Of a DNA stretch of 64,000 bases, positions 21,124 through 33,815 are shown in pieces. The position numbers were made by a program, and so were the translations under genes. This DNA is from Uloborus plumipes (lineage: Eukaryota > Arthropoda > Arachnida > Araneae > Uloboridae). The notes under the pieces were generated by a model. The model worked only from the letters and a program-made list of their open reading frames with translations, ran no database searches and had not been told where the DNA came from. Location of the stretch: the NCBI GenBank assembly GCA_038373865.1, contig JAXGGA010002987.1, forward strand, positions 46,835 to 110,834, written 5' to 3'. Numbering within the stretch: position 1 is the first letter of the stretch; each line of letters begins with the position of its first letter.

Positions 21124-21454
21124 TATATTCTTTTTTTTTAAGGATTGTAGTAATCTCCGCTGAATGTGATCAGTTTGGGACGCACTGATTTTGATAACAA
21201 TAAAGAATCGATAACATTAAAAGAATCAAGAAATTAATTTTTTTCCAAGAATTGTTAAGCATTCCGAGTTCGAAAAGAAAATGCAAAAACTAGCATTTAT
21301 GTTTTGCAGTAGCATGCATAGACTTATGTGTTCACCTCCCGCAAGATGTGAAAGTGCGCCCCTTACCCTCCAAACTATAAAATATTTTTTCCCCTTGCAA
21401 CTTATAGTGCTATTTTCTGGATCGTGCGCAGCCCCCCCCCCCCCCGTGCCGCAG
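21124..21454. other. Unassigned sequence with a C run
   Basis: A C run at 21432-21445 directly precedes the palindrome. No gene seen. Confidence 0.45.
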
Positions 21455-22416
21455 ACTAGGCGTTAAATTCCGTCATTTTCCGCGTAGTTCTGCCATATCT
21501 CATAGATGGCAGCACGAGTGAATTCCAAAATTTTTAAATGCGATTTTTACAGAATTTACGAAAAGAATATAGAATGACATTGTGTATGAACTATTTCTGG
21601 AATAAGTGGTCAATTAAAAAACAAGGCTCCTGACAAGTTATTTTCGAGATTTTTAAAAGTAATAACACAAATAACGGGATTAAGGAAATTAAGGATTAAG
21701 GAGATTAAGGATTAAGGAGATTAAGGATTAAGGAGATTTATTTTTTCGGCACACAAAGAAAATACATGCATACATAAAAACAAAAGGAATTTTAGTTTAT
21801 ATTGTTCATAAGAATAGTGACACATAAACAAATTAATTATTATTTTTTTTTAAGGTGATTGCGAAATCAACGACAAAAATATGGATTGAAACTCTGTTGT
21901 AACTGTTTTTCGAACACGAAAGGGGTCAAATTCATAAATAAATCTTTTAATGTTCGTTGTTTTTCCTGAGAGGAGAGGGCAGGATTAAAACTATTAAAAT
22001 TTGATAACACTACAAGTTTCAATCCATATTTTTGTCGTTGATTTCGCAATCACCTTAAAAAAAAAAAAAAATTAATTTGTTTATGTGTCACTATTCTTAT
22101 GAACTAAAATTCCTTTTGTTTTTATGTATGCATGTATTTTCTTTGTGTGCCGAAAAAATAAATCTCCTTAATCCTTAATTTCCTTAATCCTGTTATTTCT
22201 GTTATTACTTTTAAAAATCTCGAAACTAACTTGTCAGGAGCCTTGTTTTTTAATTGACCACTTTTGTATTCCAGAAATAGTTCATACACAATGTCATTCT
22301 ATATTCTTTTCGTAAATTCTGTAAAAATCGCATTTAAAAATTTTGGAATTCACTCGTGCTGCCATCTATGAGATATGGCAGAACTACGCGGAAAATGACG
22401 GAATTTAACACCTAGT
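21455..22416. repeat. Long palindrome with 400-438-bp arms
   Basis: Left arm 21455-21892, right arm 22017-22416, 124-bp spacer. The arms are nearly identical and start ACTAGGYGTTAAATTCCGTC. The left arm holds extra tandem units of ATTAAGGATTAAGGAG (about 21690-21738) that are only single in the right arm. No ORF is conserved between the arms. Class unknown; no TSD was found. Confidence 0.9.
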
Positions 22417-22800
22417 GTGCCGCAGGGGCTGCGGAGGTACTATTTACGCCACCGGTGTAATTCTAAATTTTCATTAAAGAAATTATATGTACTGGAAAGC
22501 AAGAAGTTCCTCTCAGAAGTGAACGAGCCTACTTTGCAGTATACTAACATCGACCCTACAAAATCTGTCAAGCATACTTTTTAGCATATAAAGCACGTTT
22601 CTAAAAACAAAATATGTCTCTCTCACCTGATGAAATCTATACGTAAAAATGAATAAACGAACTTATAAAACGGAAGTACTTTTTGAAGAATACAGCTTTT
22701 TTTTCAGAAAAAAAAAATCTTTGGTCGTTTTTAATTAAATTCATGATCAAAAAGTAAAATGAAATCCACATAAATAAAACAAAGAATACATATGTTTATA
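22417..22800. other. Unassigned sequence
   Basis: No gene or repeat recognised. Confidence 0.4.
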
Positions 22801-22830
22801 CTAGCAAAAATACCCGGCATTGCCTGGGTC
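22801..22830 (-). mobile_element. Helitron-type 3' terminus, minus strand
   Basis: On the minus strand the sequence reads GACCCAGGCAATGCCGGGT, 8 nt, CTAG, then T. It is the same layout as at 8770-8799. The body would run to higher coordinates; its 5' end was not located, and 22831-23383 shows no gene. Confidence 0.5.
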
Positions 22831-23453
22831 AATAATAATATTGAGAAACAATTTATACTCACCTTTGTTTTTTTTTTCTGAACTGAAAGAACTCAAATAA
22901 CACCGCTTTGACGATTTTAAAAATGTCTTCAAATTTGCGGTAATAAAGGTTAAATATATAGAGGCATGGAAAAGTCCAAATTTTTAGGTTCCTGCTTCAT
23001 TTATTTTCTGAGACACAAACCCTCAAAGTTAGTCCTCCCACTCAAAATACTAAGAAACTGTGGTTATTTAATCATTTTTTTCTAAAAAACTGTACTCATG
23101 CAATATAAAAGTGTTTCGTATCCATGGAAACTAGTTACTCCAGGCATTCAGGAAAAAAAATACTAGAACGTTTATAAGGAAAATTGCTAAGTTACAGGGC
23201 TCTTTGAAGTTGCCCCCACACAAAAACTTGGTTTTGCAGATTTTGCTAAAATTGTGGAATTTATTCCAAAAAAGGAAGACATAACCAAAGGTTTACTCAC
23301 TTTCTGGTAGTATACAGATGTTTACTATAAATGGTTACACAATGCATAACTTGAGTTTCTCACTCTTTGGAGATATTTAAGCTCAGGGCCGTCGCTAGCT
23401 GAAATATCTGGGGGGGTGTTGAGAATTTGGCGGCCCTGAGCTCATCATATAGG

Positions 23454-25570
23454 CAGGGGCCCCTAGCAGTTTTGCCGGCCTGGACAAAAATTCAAAATGC
23501 CGCCCTTGTCCCCGATTAAAGTTTGAAAAGAAAAAACTGCTGATAAATACGAGCCAATAAATAAATTTTGTGAATATAAAACAACGTGACAAAGTAAACT
23601 CCTATATTCCTAGTAGGATTTGACCGATTTTGACCCTATGCTGTTTTAAACATGGGACTCCTTTTGGAGTCCGTAAAACTTTACGATACAGAACCTCATG
23701 TTTTTTTTTTCTGTCTTTGCTGGCTTTTCTCTTTTTCTTTTGTGTATGTGTGTATGTTTTTTCATAAACTTTGAAGATGGATGGGCATGAAAAGAATGAT
23801 GCAATGATGCAGTGACCACTTTAAATTGAGTATAAAATATGTGTAACTTCAGGGGGTTCGGGGGTTTCTCCCCCGAGAAAATTTTTCAAAAAAAAGATCT
23901 AAAATTTTGCATTTTGAGGCCTTATGAGGAGTAATCAAGACTACAAAAATGTCAGGAGAAAAATATGCAAACAAAAACTTTTTAAAAATTTTACCTTCTT
24001 TTGCAAATTAAAATCAATCAAAATAGAAATTGCTCTTGCTTGTGATTCTGCAAGTCGTTGACATTAATCGACAGAGAAAAGATCTTGGGAGGAGAAAAGA
24101 AAACACACCGTCTCTTGCTCACATCGGCTTTCGGTATATAACTAATGTTTGATCATCTCTCCAACCCACCGACTAACACAACACTGTACTAAATGTAACA
24201 TGATTAATCGGGAAAAAATGCATTAAATAATTTGAAAGAAATGGTGTAAAGACTTAGAAATCAGGAGAGTAACATCCCAGGAATTTGGAAAATTAATGGT
24301 TCATTTCATACACTTGATAAGAAATAAAGTTGTAGCACTTTTCAGGGAATTTTAAAGACATTAATTTTCAAATACTATAGAAAAAATGTATGTTAGGCAC
24401 TTTCCAGCCGCTCTTGTCAGTATAGATACATCAATTTGTTGTTATCTTTCAATTATCAAGAGTTCAGAGGTGTCAGTTGCGAAAAGTAGTTTTGATTCAA
24501 GATAATATTTCTTTCTGAGTAGGAGGATATTTTAAAAACTGATTTGGAAATGTTAAAAAATATTTGATCTTTCATAAAAACTGAAATTTTAATTGATGTT
24601 TGGCACTATAATTGAGAAAATACTGATCACTATAGATGAGCCCTTTTAATTTTCAAAAACCCAGCAAAAAATAATGTGCTGAAAAGCTTTCAATAATCTG
24701 CAGCAAATTTAACGACATTTGGAACAAACTTCAAAAAACTTGCAGAATATTCAGAGAAAACTAAAAGAAAAAAAAAACATTTTGTTGATTTTCTGCGGAT
24801 TATATTGAAGATAAAATGCAGATATTTTTTTTTCTTTCTTCTACAATTGTTTAGAAACTTTAAAAAAAAAACTTCAAAAAAAAAAAAAAAAATTTCTCAT
24901 TTTCTGCGGATTATTTTGAGCTGGGAAACTCTAAGAGGTTCCCAGAACCTATAAGCTGACGACCTCTGTGCTATATCAAGAGCATTTATATGCCGTGATT
25001 TCCATCAGTCAATATAATTTCCAAATATTTTATCCCGTGTGTCTCGATGAGAGAACACTGTAGTCTCCTAAAAACATTTTTTATTCAGCAAATTTTCACT
25101 GATGATTTGGATTCGGCAGAAATTATCGCTTCATTTGGTGAGATGAGAATTTTTCTCCTTCCAAAAAACTATGTTCGGGGCTCCACCAGAGTATCTTTGG
25201 CTCCACTGTCTCCTATCAACAATTTCGAAATCTTTACATGCTTAAAAAAACTGTCTAATATAGTTTTTTTCTTATGTCTCCGTTGATATTATAGTTTCTC
25301 AAGATTCGTTTATTTTAATAAGCAATGTTGCAATAGCCAAAAATGATGTGTTGTGTTGAAGTGGATACCTTTAAATGCCACATTTAAATATCCCTACATT
25401 CATACTTTTCAAGATTCCAAGTTACAAAAAGAATGATATTTTTCAAATAGTTTTATACATTTTCTTTTCTTAAACGAAAATTTATTTTAGGTGTTCGAAC
25501 CAAAATGCCGCCCTTAAGATTTACCGCCCCGGACAGGGGTGCGGAATGTCCGCCGCTAGGGCTGCCTCTG
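23454..25570. mobile_element. Nested hAT element
   Basis: Perfect 8-bp TSD CATATAGG (23446-23453 and 25571-25578). The ends CAGGGGCCCCTAGC and CAGAGGCAGCCCTAGC are matched imperfectly, with TGCCGCCC blocks inside both. Internal DNA from about 24000 to 24200 is similar to about 61090-61300 in the hAT at 59301-61918. No transposase recognised. Confidence 0.85.
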
Positions 25571-26271
25571 CATATAGGGAGGGTGAGGGAGATAGCTTCC
25601 CCCGAGCTTTGAAATCTAATATTTTTTACAAAGGTGGAAGGTGGACGCAATTTTTTTTCCTATAAAATTAGCATTTAGTATACCCCCTCCTCCCACACAC
25701 ATGGAAAAATTCAAAATGACAAGCCTGAGTGGCTACAAACAGCTTTTGAGTGTTTGAGCACATGCTTAAAACTTTAAATTAATATGCAGAACTATTTATA
25801 CAAACACCATATAAATGTTAAATGTCAAAAAATATTAATAAACAATAAATAATAATAGTAAGCATTTGTTTGTTAAAGTCTTACTCTTTGGCAATCTGCT
25901 CTGTGCCGGGCATATTCTAAACGATTCATGAGGTACCTTTTTTCTTCCCGTGTTTTGCGGTGATTGTCCCTTGAACATTCATGCTATTAAGTTTTGTGGG
26001 AAACGCAGATAAAGTTCAACTGCTTTAAAATGCTCTGGATATGCAGATCCAATTAATTACCATTAAAAAAAAAATTCCCGATAAATATGAGTATTTTTCT
26101 TTTTTTCTCCTTCCTTTTTTCTTTTTTTAAATTGCAAGTTGAAAATCCAATTTGTTCAAAAAAAAGTAACAAAAAAAAAAAAAAAAACTTGAAAAGAGAC
26201 AAAATTTTTTATCTGCTCCTTAGTTTTTTAAAAATGCATTTCACAAATTTTATTGGTAAAAAAATTATAAT

Positions 26272-26529
26272 TTAAAATTGACAGCGCCTGTGCTTCAATG
26301 CAGCCCATTTGCTTGCTAAACTCTTTAAATTTATGGCGTCCGTAACATCTTTCTCACATGCCAGCAGTACTAGAGAGTCTAAACGCTGATTTCCCATTGT
26401 ACTCCTCAAAACATTTTTGATGAATTTCAGTTTACTGAAGGTTCTTTCATTGGTAGCAACTTTCATTGTTACCGGAGAAGTAAATCCAAGCCGACACGCG
26501 CGGTAAAAAAGTTCGTTCGGTCCCAACAC
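26272..26529 (-). pseudogene. hAT transposase C-terminal dimerisation segment
   Basis: The 85-residue frame contains VATNERTFSKLKFIKNVLRST, followed by RLDSLVLLACEKD. This is the C-terminal hAT dimerisation motif (consensus (A/S)xxERxFSxLK.I...R.....RL..L). The stop after HRRCQF is probably the natural C-terminus. The N-terminal BED finger, the catalytic domain and any intact frame upstream (higher coordinates) are missing. The Met is only the first ATG of the open segment. Confidence 0.85.
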
Positions 26530-27001
26530 AAAGTGAAAAGTGATAAATTTTCTTTTTAATTATCGTCAGTTTAAACATTGCACTATCTTTCGATAATGGT
26601 ATTTTGTGTAATTTTCTTTAATTTAAATTCATTTAAAATATAAAATTTGGCGGCCTCTGCATATTATCTTTTTTTCCCTTTTAATTATTGCATCGATCAT
26701 TTATTTTAATTTATTTAATCTATAAAATTTGGCGGCCCTCAGCATGTATTCTTTTTTTTCATATTGCATCGATCTTGTTGAATTATGTATATATAAATTG
26801 ATTTATGTTTTATTAATTTAACTAATTTTAGTTACAGAGGTTCGCGTACCTTTTAATGCTCTCGCACATATTTATACAGTACTTTTTTTTTTTTCGAAAC
26901 TGGGCAGGGCGACCTATAGTTTTCCGTTTACATGACCCCATGAACGAGAAAATTTCGAATTTTTCGCAACGAATATTGCTGTGAAGGAATCATAACTATT
27001 T

Positions 27002-27058
27002 TTCGCGGCCCCAATTATGTATTTTTGATAAGTAATAATTGGGGCCGCGGAAAATACA
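27002..27058. repeat. Short palindrome
   Basis: TTCGCGGCCCCAATTAT pairs with ATAATTGGGGCCGCGGAA across about 20 nt. It lies inside the outer hAT. Confidence 0.7.
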
Positions 27059-27256
27059 GGACATTTTTAGAAATTAAGGTTTACTGATATTCTTAATAAT
27101 GTTAAATTATTCCGCTTCTCTTTTAAATTTCCTTTAAAGTCCTGAAATATTTTTCTAAAATTTCATTTTAATGATAAAATAAAATCGGCGGCCCCTTTCT
27201 TCAGAAAAGTGGAGGGGTGTAGCACCCCCCCACACCCCCCCTTGCCGACGGCCCTG

Positions 27257-28247
27257 GTCGTACGTACATACAAAACGTAGTGTAAACGTACGTACAAAAT
27301 GTAGCATGTCGACATGCTGCGTTTTGTCTACAGATGAAATGTGTGTGTGGGGGGGGGGGGGGGGCGTCGCATTGCTTTTTGAGGGCCTCTTTCCTTTCTC
27401 TTCAAAATTGTTAAACAGTTTTCCTTACTCTTTTCAATATTGAATTAGAGTTTACTATTAACTTAGAAAGTCTAATAAACGGTAGAACAGCCAAAAGTAC
27501 CACTTTTGGGTCCGTATGATTATTTTATAATTTCCAAAAAGAGAAAAAAGCCTAGCGCGAAACATAAACAAAGCACATACTTCATGAACTACAGAGATGA
27601 ATCGAAGTGTTCTATGGCTGCTAACTGCATAATGTTGTCAAATAGCTACAGACATGTATTACGTCCTAGATTTTTTTCAAATAATTATTTTGATGTAGAA
27701 CGCATCTTAAACGAAAGATAAATGTTTATTTTATTCATGTTATTTCTTTAAAAGACAAAGAAAAATATTTCACTGTAAAAAAATAATTTCAAAACTTGGT
27801 ATTTTAAGTGATTTTAAAAACTATCCATATGGATTCATTTAAAGATCATGTAATAGACTAGTGCTGCCATATATGGAGGATAAATGGCGATAATTGCTTT
27901 AAATATACTCAATACTTGCTTTTTATACATTGAGTTGCCTTATTACTACATTCTGCTATTCATAAGGAGGTCAAATTGTCCATGTATCCAATTGGCAACA
28001 CCATGCAGTGTAGGGTTAAAGCTCGTTCTTTTTTCAACAACTAAAAGCAATTATTGCTGCATCTTAAACATTTCAATAGCAAATAATCAGAAAACCGAAA
28101 CATATGAGTACATTTTTTTTTCACTAGACCTAAAACTCTCCGATTTGATGCTTTAAGCCTAAAAAAAGGGTGTTGCTATTCGAAAATTTTGGGATTCGTT
28201 CACTGTAACGTAATTGTAAGCACTGCGTTACTTAAAATCATAGCATA
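27257..28247. other. Unassigned sequence
   Basis: It holds ACGTACGTAC repeats and a GCATGTCGACATGC palindrome (about 27304-27317), and an 18-nt G run at about 27347. The open segments at 27506-27721 and 27884-28156 have no recognisable product. Confidence 0.45.
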
Positions 28248-29537
28248 CCGTAAAATGGGGTGTATGGGAACAGCGGGGTCAATCGGAACAAAACTTCCCG
28301 ACCGTACAAAGAAATTCTTCATAAATATACTATTGGGTATTTTTCGTCATTATTTTTTTTTTAGAAAGGCAAGGTCATAGGAAGTAGGAAAAAATTACTT
28401 TTGTCAATCTGGAAACGCTACTGGCTTCTAAGGAGGGCTGCACGTGAAATGCTAGAAAACATCATTTTCATAGACTGCAAAACTTCATATGCAAGAACAA
28501 ACCTTCCCTTAGTTTAAACCTAAGAGTGGTATGTTTCAATTATACATGTATCTGAACAACAGAATACCACATTAGAATTTGCATTTTTTATAAATTATGT
28601 CATAAAAATGAAGAATTCTGAAAAATGCCATAGGGAAAAAAATTGCGGGGTAAATCGGAACACTTTGTTCTGTTGTTCCAATTCAAACTCATTCGTAGGA
28701 AACTGTTTGAAAAATCAAGATTCTAACCCCAATTCTTCTAATCAAGACAAGGACAAGGATTTATTACTGTTTATCCATTCTCGTGAGCAACTAGATCTTA
28801 GAATGACAATAAGTTGCAGATTTCAAAAGATTTTTTTCTCCAGGAGACTTCGTTTTACTTAAAATACGCGTAGAAAAGTCATATAGACTTTATATAGCAA
28901 AAGGTCAGTACACAGACAGTCATGAATAAGCGTTAAAATCTTTCAGAACAATCCCCGAAACCCAGAGATTTCAAGAAACTAAAGAAAAGACAGAGTTCAT
29001 CCCAGAAGATGCTATAAAAAAACTTAAGCCAAGTCACAATTGCTAGTTTTAAGGACAAGTACATATTTGTGGACGACATGAGTGACTTCCATTCATGTTA
29101 AAACTTTGTATTGCAATTCAAAAGCATTTCTTAAAATTACTTTTCATTTTTCATAAGTTCAAAATTATTTTGATTTTTGACAAATTATAAACGTTTACTG
29201 GTATTGAAATTATACTTTTATTTGACAGCAATTACCTGTTCTTATTCTACCCTATCAACATTACTCATGTTTGTGAGACCTATTACAGGTTAAATGGAAA
29301 AAAATAAAAATTTTAACATGTGTTTCGATTGACCCCTATCAGCGGGGTGATTCGGAACACCCATAATTTCGTTTTTATTTTAATAATAACTGCTCAAAAT
29401 GTTTTTTCTTTGCTTGGAATATCAAAAGTAAAGCAAGACCGAAGGTTTTACCCAGAAAATCAAATTAAAAAAAAATCTTGTAACTGCTTTTTTTGCAATC
29501 AAAGCTGAAAAGTGTTCCGATTCACCACATTTTACGG
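28248..29537. mobile_element. TA-target DNA element with iterons, family A
   Basis: TA on both sides (28246-28247 and 29538-29539). TIRs CCGTAAAATGGGGTG and CCGTAAAATGTGGTG. Within it are GGGGTCAATCGGAACA (about 28275), GGGGTAAATCGGAACA (about 28647), GGGGTGATTCGGAACA (about 29345) and the terminal inverted one (about 29515). No transposase recognised. A TA target and long, iteron-rich ends fit the mariner/pogo group. Confidence 0.78.
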
Positions 29538-29764
29538 TACCTTCAAATAACCTCACCTACAATTTTTGTTTCATTGATTTAACGGTAGGTTGCAAGTAAG
29601 TAGGCGAAGTTACTTTTGGTCTATCCTCTACTTATTATTAGTGGCTATTGGAAAAACACTAAAGGCATATTGCTACGCATTATCATGGATGGCAATGCAT
29701 TGTATAGTGTTCAAGGAATAAAACATTAATTCACAGCAAAGAGATTTTATTCAAGTAAATATAT

Positions 29765-30708
29765 GGGCGATTCTCTGTAAACTCGTCATTTTTCACACGA
29801 AATCTGTCCGGGCATGTTTTTTTTTGAAATGTTAGTATAATTATAATACTATTGCTCAGAAAAAGAATCTATTACTTTGGTTTGAAAGAAGGCCAATTGA
29901 AGGTTGTTTTTTTCTGATAAATCATGATAGGGGGTAAGTCCCCTTCCTAGTATAACTAGGCAGGGGACTGTGCCAGGTGACTGTGTTTTTGCTCTTTGTT
30001 GCGTAATATCTGCAAAACTATTGGAACATAATTAGTTACGAGACTACCTATAACTTTAGGCACAAATCGTGGACATAATAACTAATATGTTTCATAATTA
30101 AACTAATTGACATTAATAAAATCACTTCCCAGAGGACTGTTTTCGCAACGATCCTGATGCATACTTTCATCACAAATGTGGCTCTCAAACTAAATAAAGT
30201 ATTGTTTCAGCACCGTTCTCAGCAATTTCAGCAAATTCACACTGATTGCTTTAAACTTCATGTCAAAAAACATTTGCAAGAGTAACAGATTTTTTCTATT
30301 GGAGCTTTGAATTTGGCTCAGGGGACTGTTTGAAAAATCTCCGGACAGAATTTACATGACAATTTTAAGTTTTAGAAATACGTAATTAGACCTTTATATC
30401 ATGAAAAAAATATAGCTGCATTATTCCATTTTTAGATATTAATTGCCAAATTTATGTAGTGTTAATAGGTTTTTTGAAATATTGCCTTGAAGTGTTAAAC
30501 TATTGGATTGGGACAGCCAGGGGACTGTGTTTTTGGTGCTTAGATAATTTCTAGAAAAAAAAATTAAATAGTTACCGCTCCAAATGCAATTGGGCCACAA
30601 AGTATTAATGCTAAACTTGTATTAAGAGCAATAATTACTTTATTACACTTTATTATTTTTAAAATACTCGGTCCGGACAGCGAATTACCAGTTTACAGAG
30701 AATCGCCC
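29765..30708. mobile_element. DNA element with 4-bp TSD, copy 1
   Basis: The TIR GGGCGATTCTCTGTAAACT occurs at both ends, with the 4-bp duplication ATAT (29761-29764 and 30709-30712). It contains several copies of AGGGGACTGT followed by T-rich DNA, and a CCTAGTATAACTAGG palindrome at about 29946. 944 bp, no ORF of note. The partner copy at 37316-38256 is inverted. Superfamily unassigned. Confidence 0.85.
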
Positions 30709-30830
30709 ATATCATCCATTAAAAACTTTACTATCCTTTTTTTTTTTAAATCTTAAACGTATAGTTGATTCCAGTCAAAAAATAAATTGCTCTAAAGATC
30801 AAGGTATATAATTATACGAATCGTCTTTAA

Positions 30831-31556
30831 GGTGGTAGTCTGGTAACTTAGGTTCTGAAAATCAAAAAAAAAAAAAAAATTTTTTTTTCTTAATTTGAAA
30901 GTACAATGTCTTGAGAATATACTGTGAACATTTCAGAAAGAAATTCGAAATATTTAGGGAGTTATAACGAGTTTCCTAGAGCGCCTCGGAGTTTGTTGAA
31001 CTTTAAACGCGTTTTTCTCAAAACATTGTTTTTCTGGTCGGCCCGGGTTCTAACTTTTTTTCTACCAAACCGTTTGCTTTCAAATTTTAACAGGCTGTTC
31101 TACACACTTATAGTTCTCGTCGGTACTAACGAGAATTTTTTTACCCCCTAACTTTTTATTTTACAACTCTTTCTTTGCTAAAATAAAAGGACTTTTTTTT
31201 TGAAAGTCCGCCATTTTGTTATTTACCCTTGAAATTTAACTTCAGTAGTTCCGACCAAAATGACATGTCTATAGATTAAGAATAATCAAGAATATTTGAT
31301 TTCAGATAACATCAAGAGCCAAAATCACCCGGGCCACTTACGTGCATTTTTTTTTTTTTTTTTTTTGAGGTTCCAACTTTGAGTGACAATAATAATAGTA
31401 ATAAACTATTAAATTTGTTCAAATAATTTTCTTTTATATTTTCAATATGTAAATGAAAACACTCTTAATATTCAAGATAATTAATTTTATTTTCCTATAA
31501 AAAACCACCCTCCAAGAAAGTCATGAAAATTAGGCATAAGTTACCAGACTACTACC
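30831..31556. mobile_element. TTAA-target DNA element, copy 2
   Basis: TTAA at 30827-30830 and 31557-31560; TIRs GGTGGTAGTCTGGTAACTT and GGTAGTAGTCTGGTAACTT. It is closely similar to 10053-10934 but lacks the duplicated left end. The open segment at 30924-31151 is shared DNA without a recognised product. Confidence 0.85.
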
Positions 31557-31560
31557 TTAA

Positions 31561-32490
31561 ACATCGATTCCAATATCGAACGATTTTGTGATTTGGAAAA
31601 AAATATTTCTTTTAATTATAAAATGATAGCTTTATGTAATTGAAATTTTAAGTACTGAAATCTCATATGTCCATTGTCCAGGGCAGTAATTATTTAGTCA
31701 ATACGAGGCTTGTTTTGATTTTAAATGTTTAATACAATAAGTCAAGTGTACGCAGGGCAAAGTGAATGTAGCAAAGTGAAAAAGTTCATTTAGCTTACTT
31801 TTTCATTTATTTATTAACCAGCTACGCATTTATTCATAAATTAATTCATTTACATTCTTTCATCTGTTGATTCACTTATTTATACATCTATTACTTATTC
31901 TCTTCTTCATTCACCTTTTTATTTTTTCTCATATATTAATTTATGTACTTCTTTATTGATTTACTTATTGCTTTATTACGCATTTAATCATTTATTCGCT
32001 TATTTATTACTTCATTTGATGAAAAATATTTTTAATAACCAAATAAAAAATATTTTATTTTAAAACTTTGTCCCCAAAAAACAGAAAGAAGTACAAGTTT
32101 ACTGCCAAAAATATGAAATAATACTTTTGTGCAAGTTATATTAAATACATTTTTCTTTCTTGACGTGTTATGATTTTCAAAACAAATGTCAAAGTTGTTT
32201 ATTTTGAAAAAGGTAACAATTTGTCTTTGATTCACATTCCCCCACTTAGCATGATTTAGTAAAGAAATATACAATTAAGCTTACAAATTAGAAACTAAAC
32301 AAAATGCTTCCCGATCCCTTCCCATTTAATATGAAAACCTAAATTTGCATTTTTGGGGGATTTCAATCTGAAAATATTAAATGGTAACACTCTAACGCAA
32401 AGAATCTTTAGAGTGGCACGACCCACAGTTTAGGAAACTCCCCGTAATGTTTTTTTTACCAGTCAAGTTCTGGAATGCAGCAGGCTGGAC
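31561..32490. repeat. Unassigned sequence with degenerate CATTTATT-rich repeats
   Basis: About 31790-32020 is a low-complexity stretch of imperfect TTCATTTATTTATT-like units. The rest, including the 32032-32274 minus-strand open segment, has no recognised content. Confidence 0.55.
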
Positions 32491-33815
32491 CAAGGTTGCC
32501 AGACGTCCCAGATTTCAAGGGACAGTCTCGTTTTTTGAAACGGTCTCGCGTCCCGGGTAACCTTTATAAGGGACGGCTAAAGTCCCATATTCTAGCTAAG
32601 AGCAACATTTTACAAAATGAAACATTATTTTCAGAGAAAAATAAAGTAAAAAATGAGAATAAAAGTGATAAAAGAAAACCGATTGAATCATACTGTTTTC
32701 TGTTCTGGAAGAGAGAGAGAGATAGTGTAATGTTAGTGTACTCTTAAGTTTGAGCAGGAATCATTGTGATAATTAATTCAACAAACGTGTCCATTGTAAA
32801 AGTGGTGTGTATCTCCTTTTAATGATGTTATAATGCCTTATTTTTTAAGCCCTTCTCAAATTTTCCTCTATGAAAGAAATATAAGGGTGCATCTGCTATT
32901 AATCCCGATGTATTTATCTTTGGAAGGTGCTTTGCTTCGTTTTTATGCTAAAAGGTGTAACTAACTGTTATTCCAGTTAGAAAACAAATATGCATTTTAA
33001 AAATATGAAAATTCAAAATTCTTACAATGAACGACAGAAATTTAAATTCCAATAAGCTTCATGGCAACCTAAAGACACGTCAAAACTTAGAAAGAATTAT
33101 TACAGCAGTAAAATCAAGTAGTAAATGTGATTTTAAAAAAAAAATGAATTTTCCGACATTGTATTGAATTTTTATTTGTTTTAAGTAAACTTCTGGTAGG
33201 TCAGTTCAGATAGCAAGGTTTAATTTTATGTCTGCTCAATTGTAATAAAAACTTAAGTTAAAACTTGTTAAAATTATTTTGCACGTACTCAAATTTTCTC
33301 ATTGGCGCGTCTAGCATTTTGATTCATCAGTAAAAAAGACTATTATGTCTCCCACGCCAAGACAAGCCCGTTATTTGAGAGATCAGGTTGAGAGGTCAAT
33401 TCCCCCCCCCCCCCCAAGTTTCGGGAAATTAATATATTAATAAAAAATGGGCATAGTTTTTGATACTTGTTGCTATAATTTGCACTGAATATAGACCCTT
33501 TGTCCCCCTGGTAAAATTCGAAATGATTTGCCTGCGCCTGGAAAAAAGGGGTTAATAACGCTAAAATAAGGACTTTCACAATATTTAGTGTTAAAATTTT
33601 CCCCGCCAATATTCATGAAGGAAAAATACTATGCAATGGTAAAAAAAAATGTAGTTTTTGTTCCTGTGCTCATTGTGATTTTATTTTTTGTTCATGTACA
33701 TGTATGAGAACCGCTTGATATTAAACTCAAGGTGGTAAAAATTCAACTTTTAGACCCCATGTCTCACCCCAAGAAGCCTGTCCTGTATTTACAGTCTTCA
33801 AATCTGGCAACCCTG
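32491..33815. mobile_element. hAT element (CAGGGTTGCCAGA family)
   Basis: Left end CAAGGTTGCCAGA, right end the complement of CAGGGTTGCCAGA. The flanking 8-mers GGCTGGAC and GTCTGGAA match at 6 of 8. GGACAG blocks occur just inside both ends. 1.3 kb; the overlapping open segment at 32475-32747 is not a recognised gene. Confidence 0.75.

Larger units (their letters stand above)
23384..27256 (-). mobile_element. hAT element with transposase remnant, interrupted by another hAT
   Basis: Ends CAGGGCCGTCG at 23384 and its complement ending at 27256, each followed inward by a G run and a GGCGGCCC block. Without the nested element it is about 1.75 kb. It contains the C-terminal hAT transposase segment at 26272-26529. 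The flanks TTTAAGCT and GTCGTACG do not match, so no TSD supports the outer boundary. Confidence 0.7.

Noticed and set aside
28608..28862. Cys/Asn-rich 84-residue ORF
   Set aside because: It lies inside a transposon, lacks a recognisable motif and starts within iteron DNA.
32475..32747. 90-residue basic ORF
   Set aside because: It begins in the flank and crosses the hAT terminus at 32491, so it cannot be an ancestral gene.
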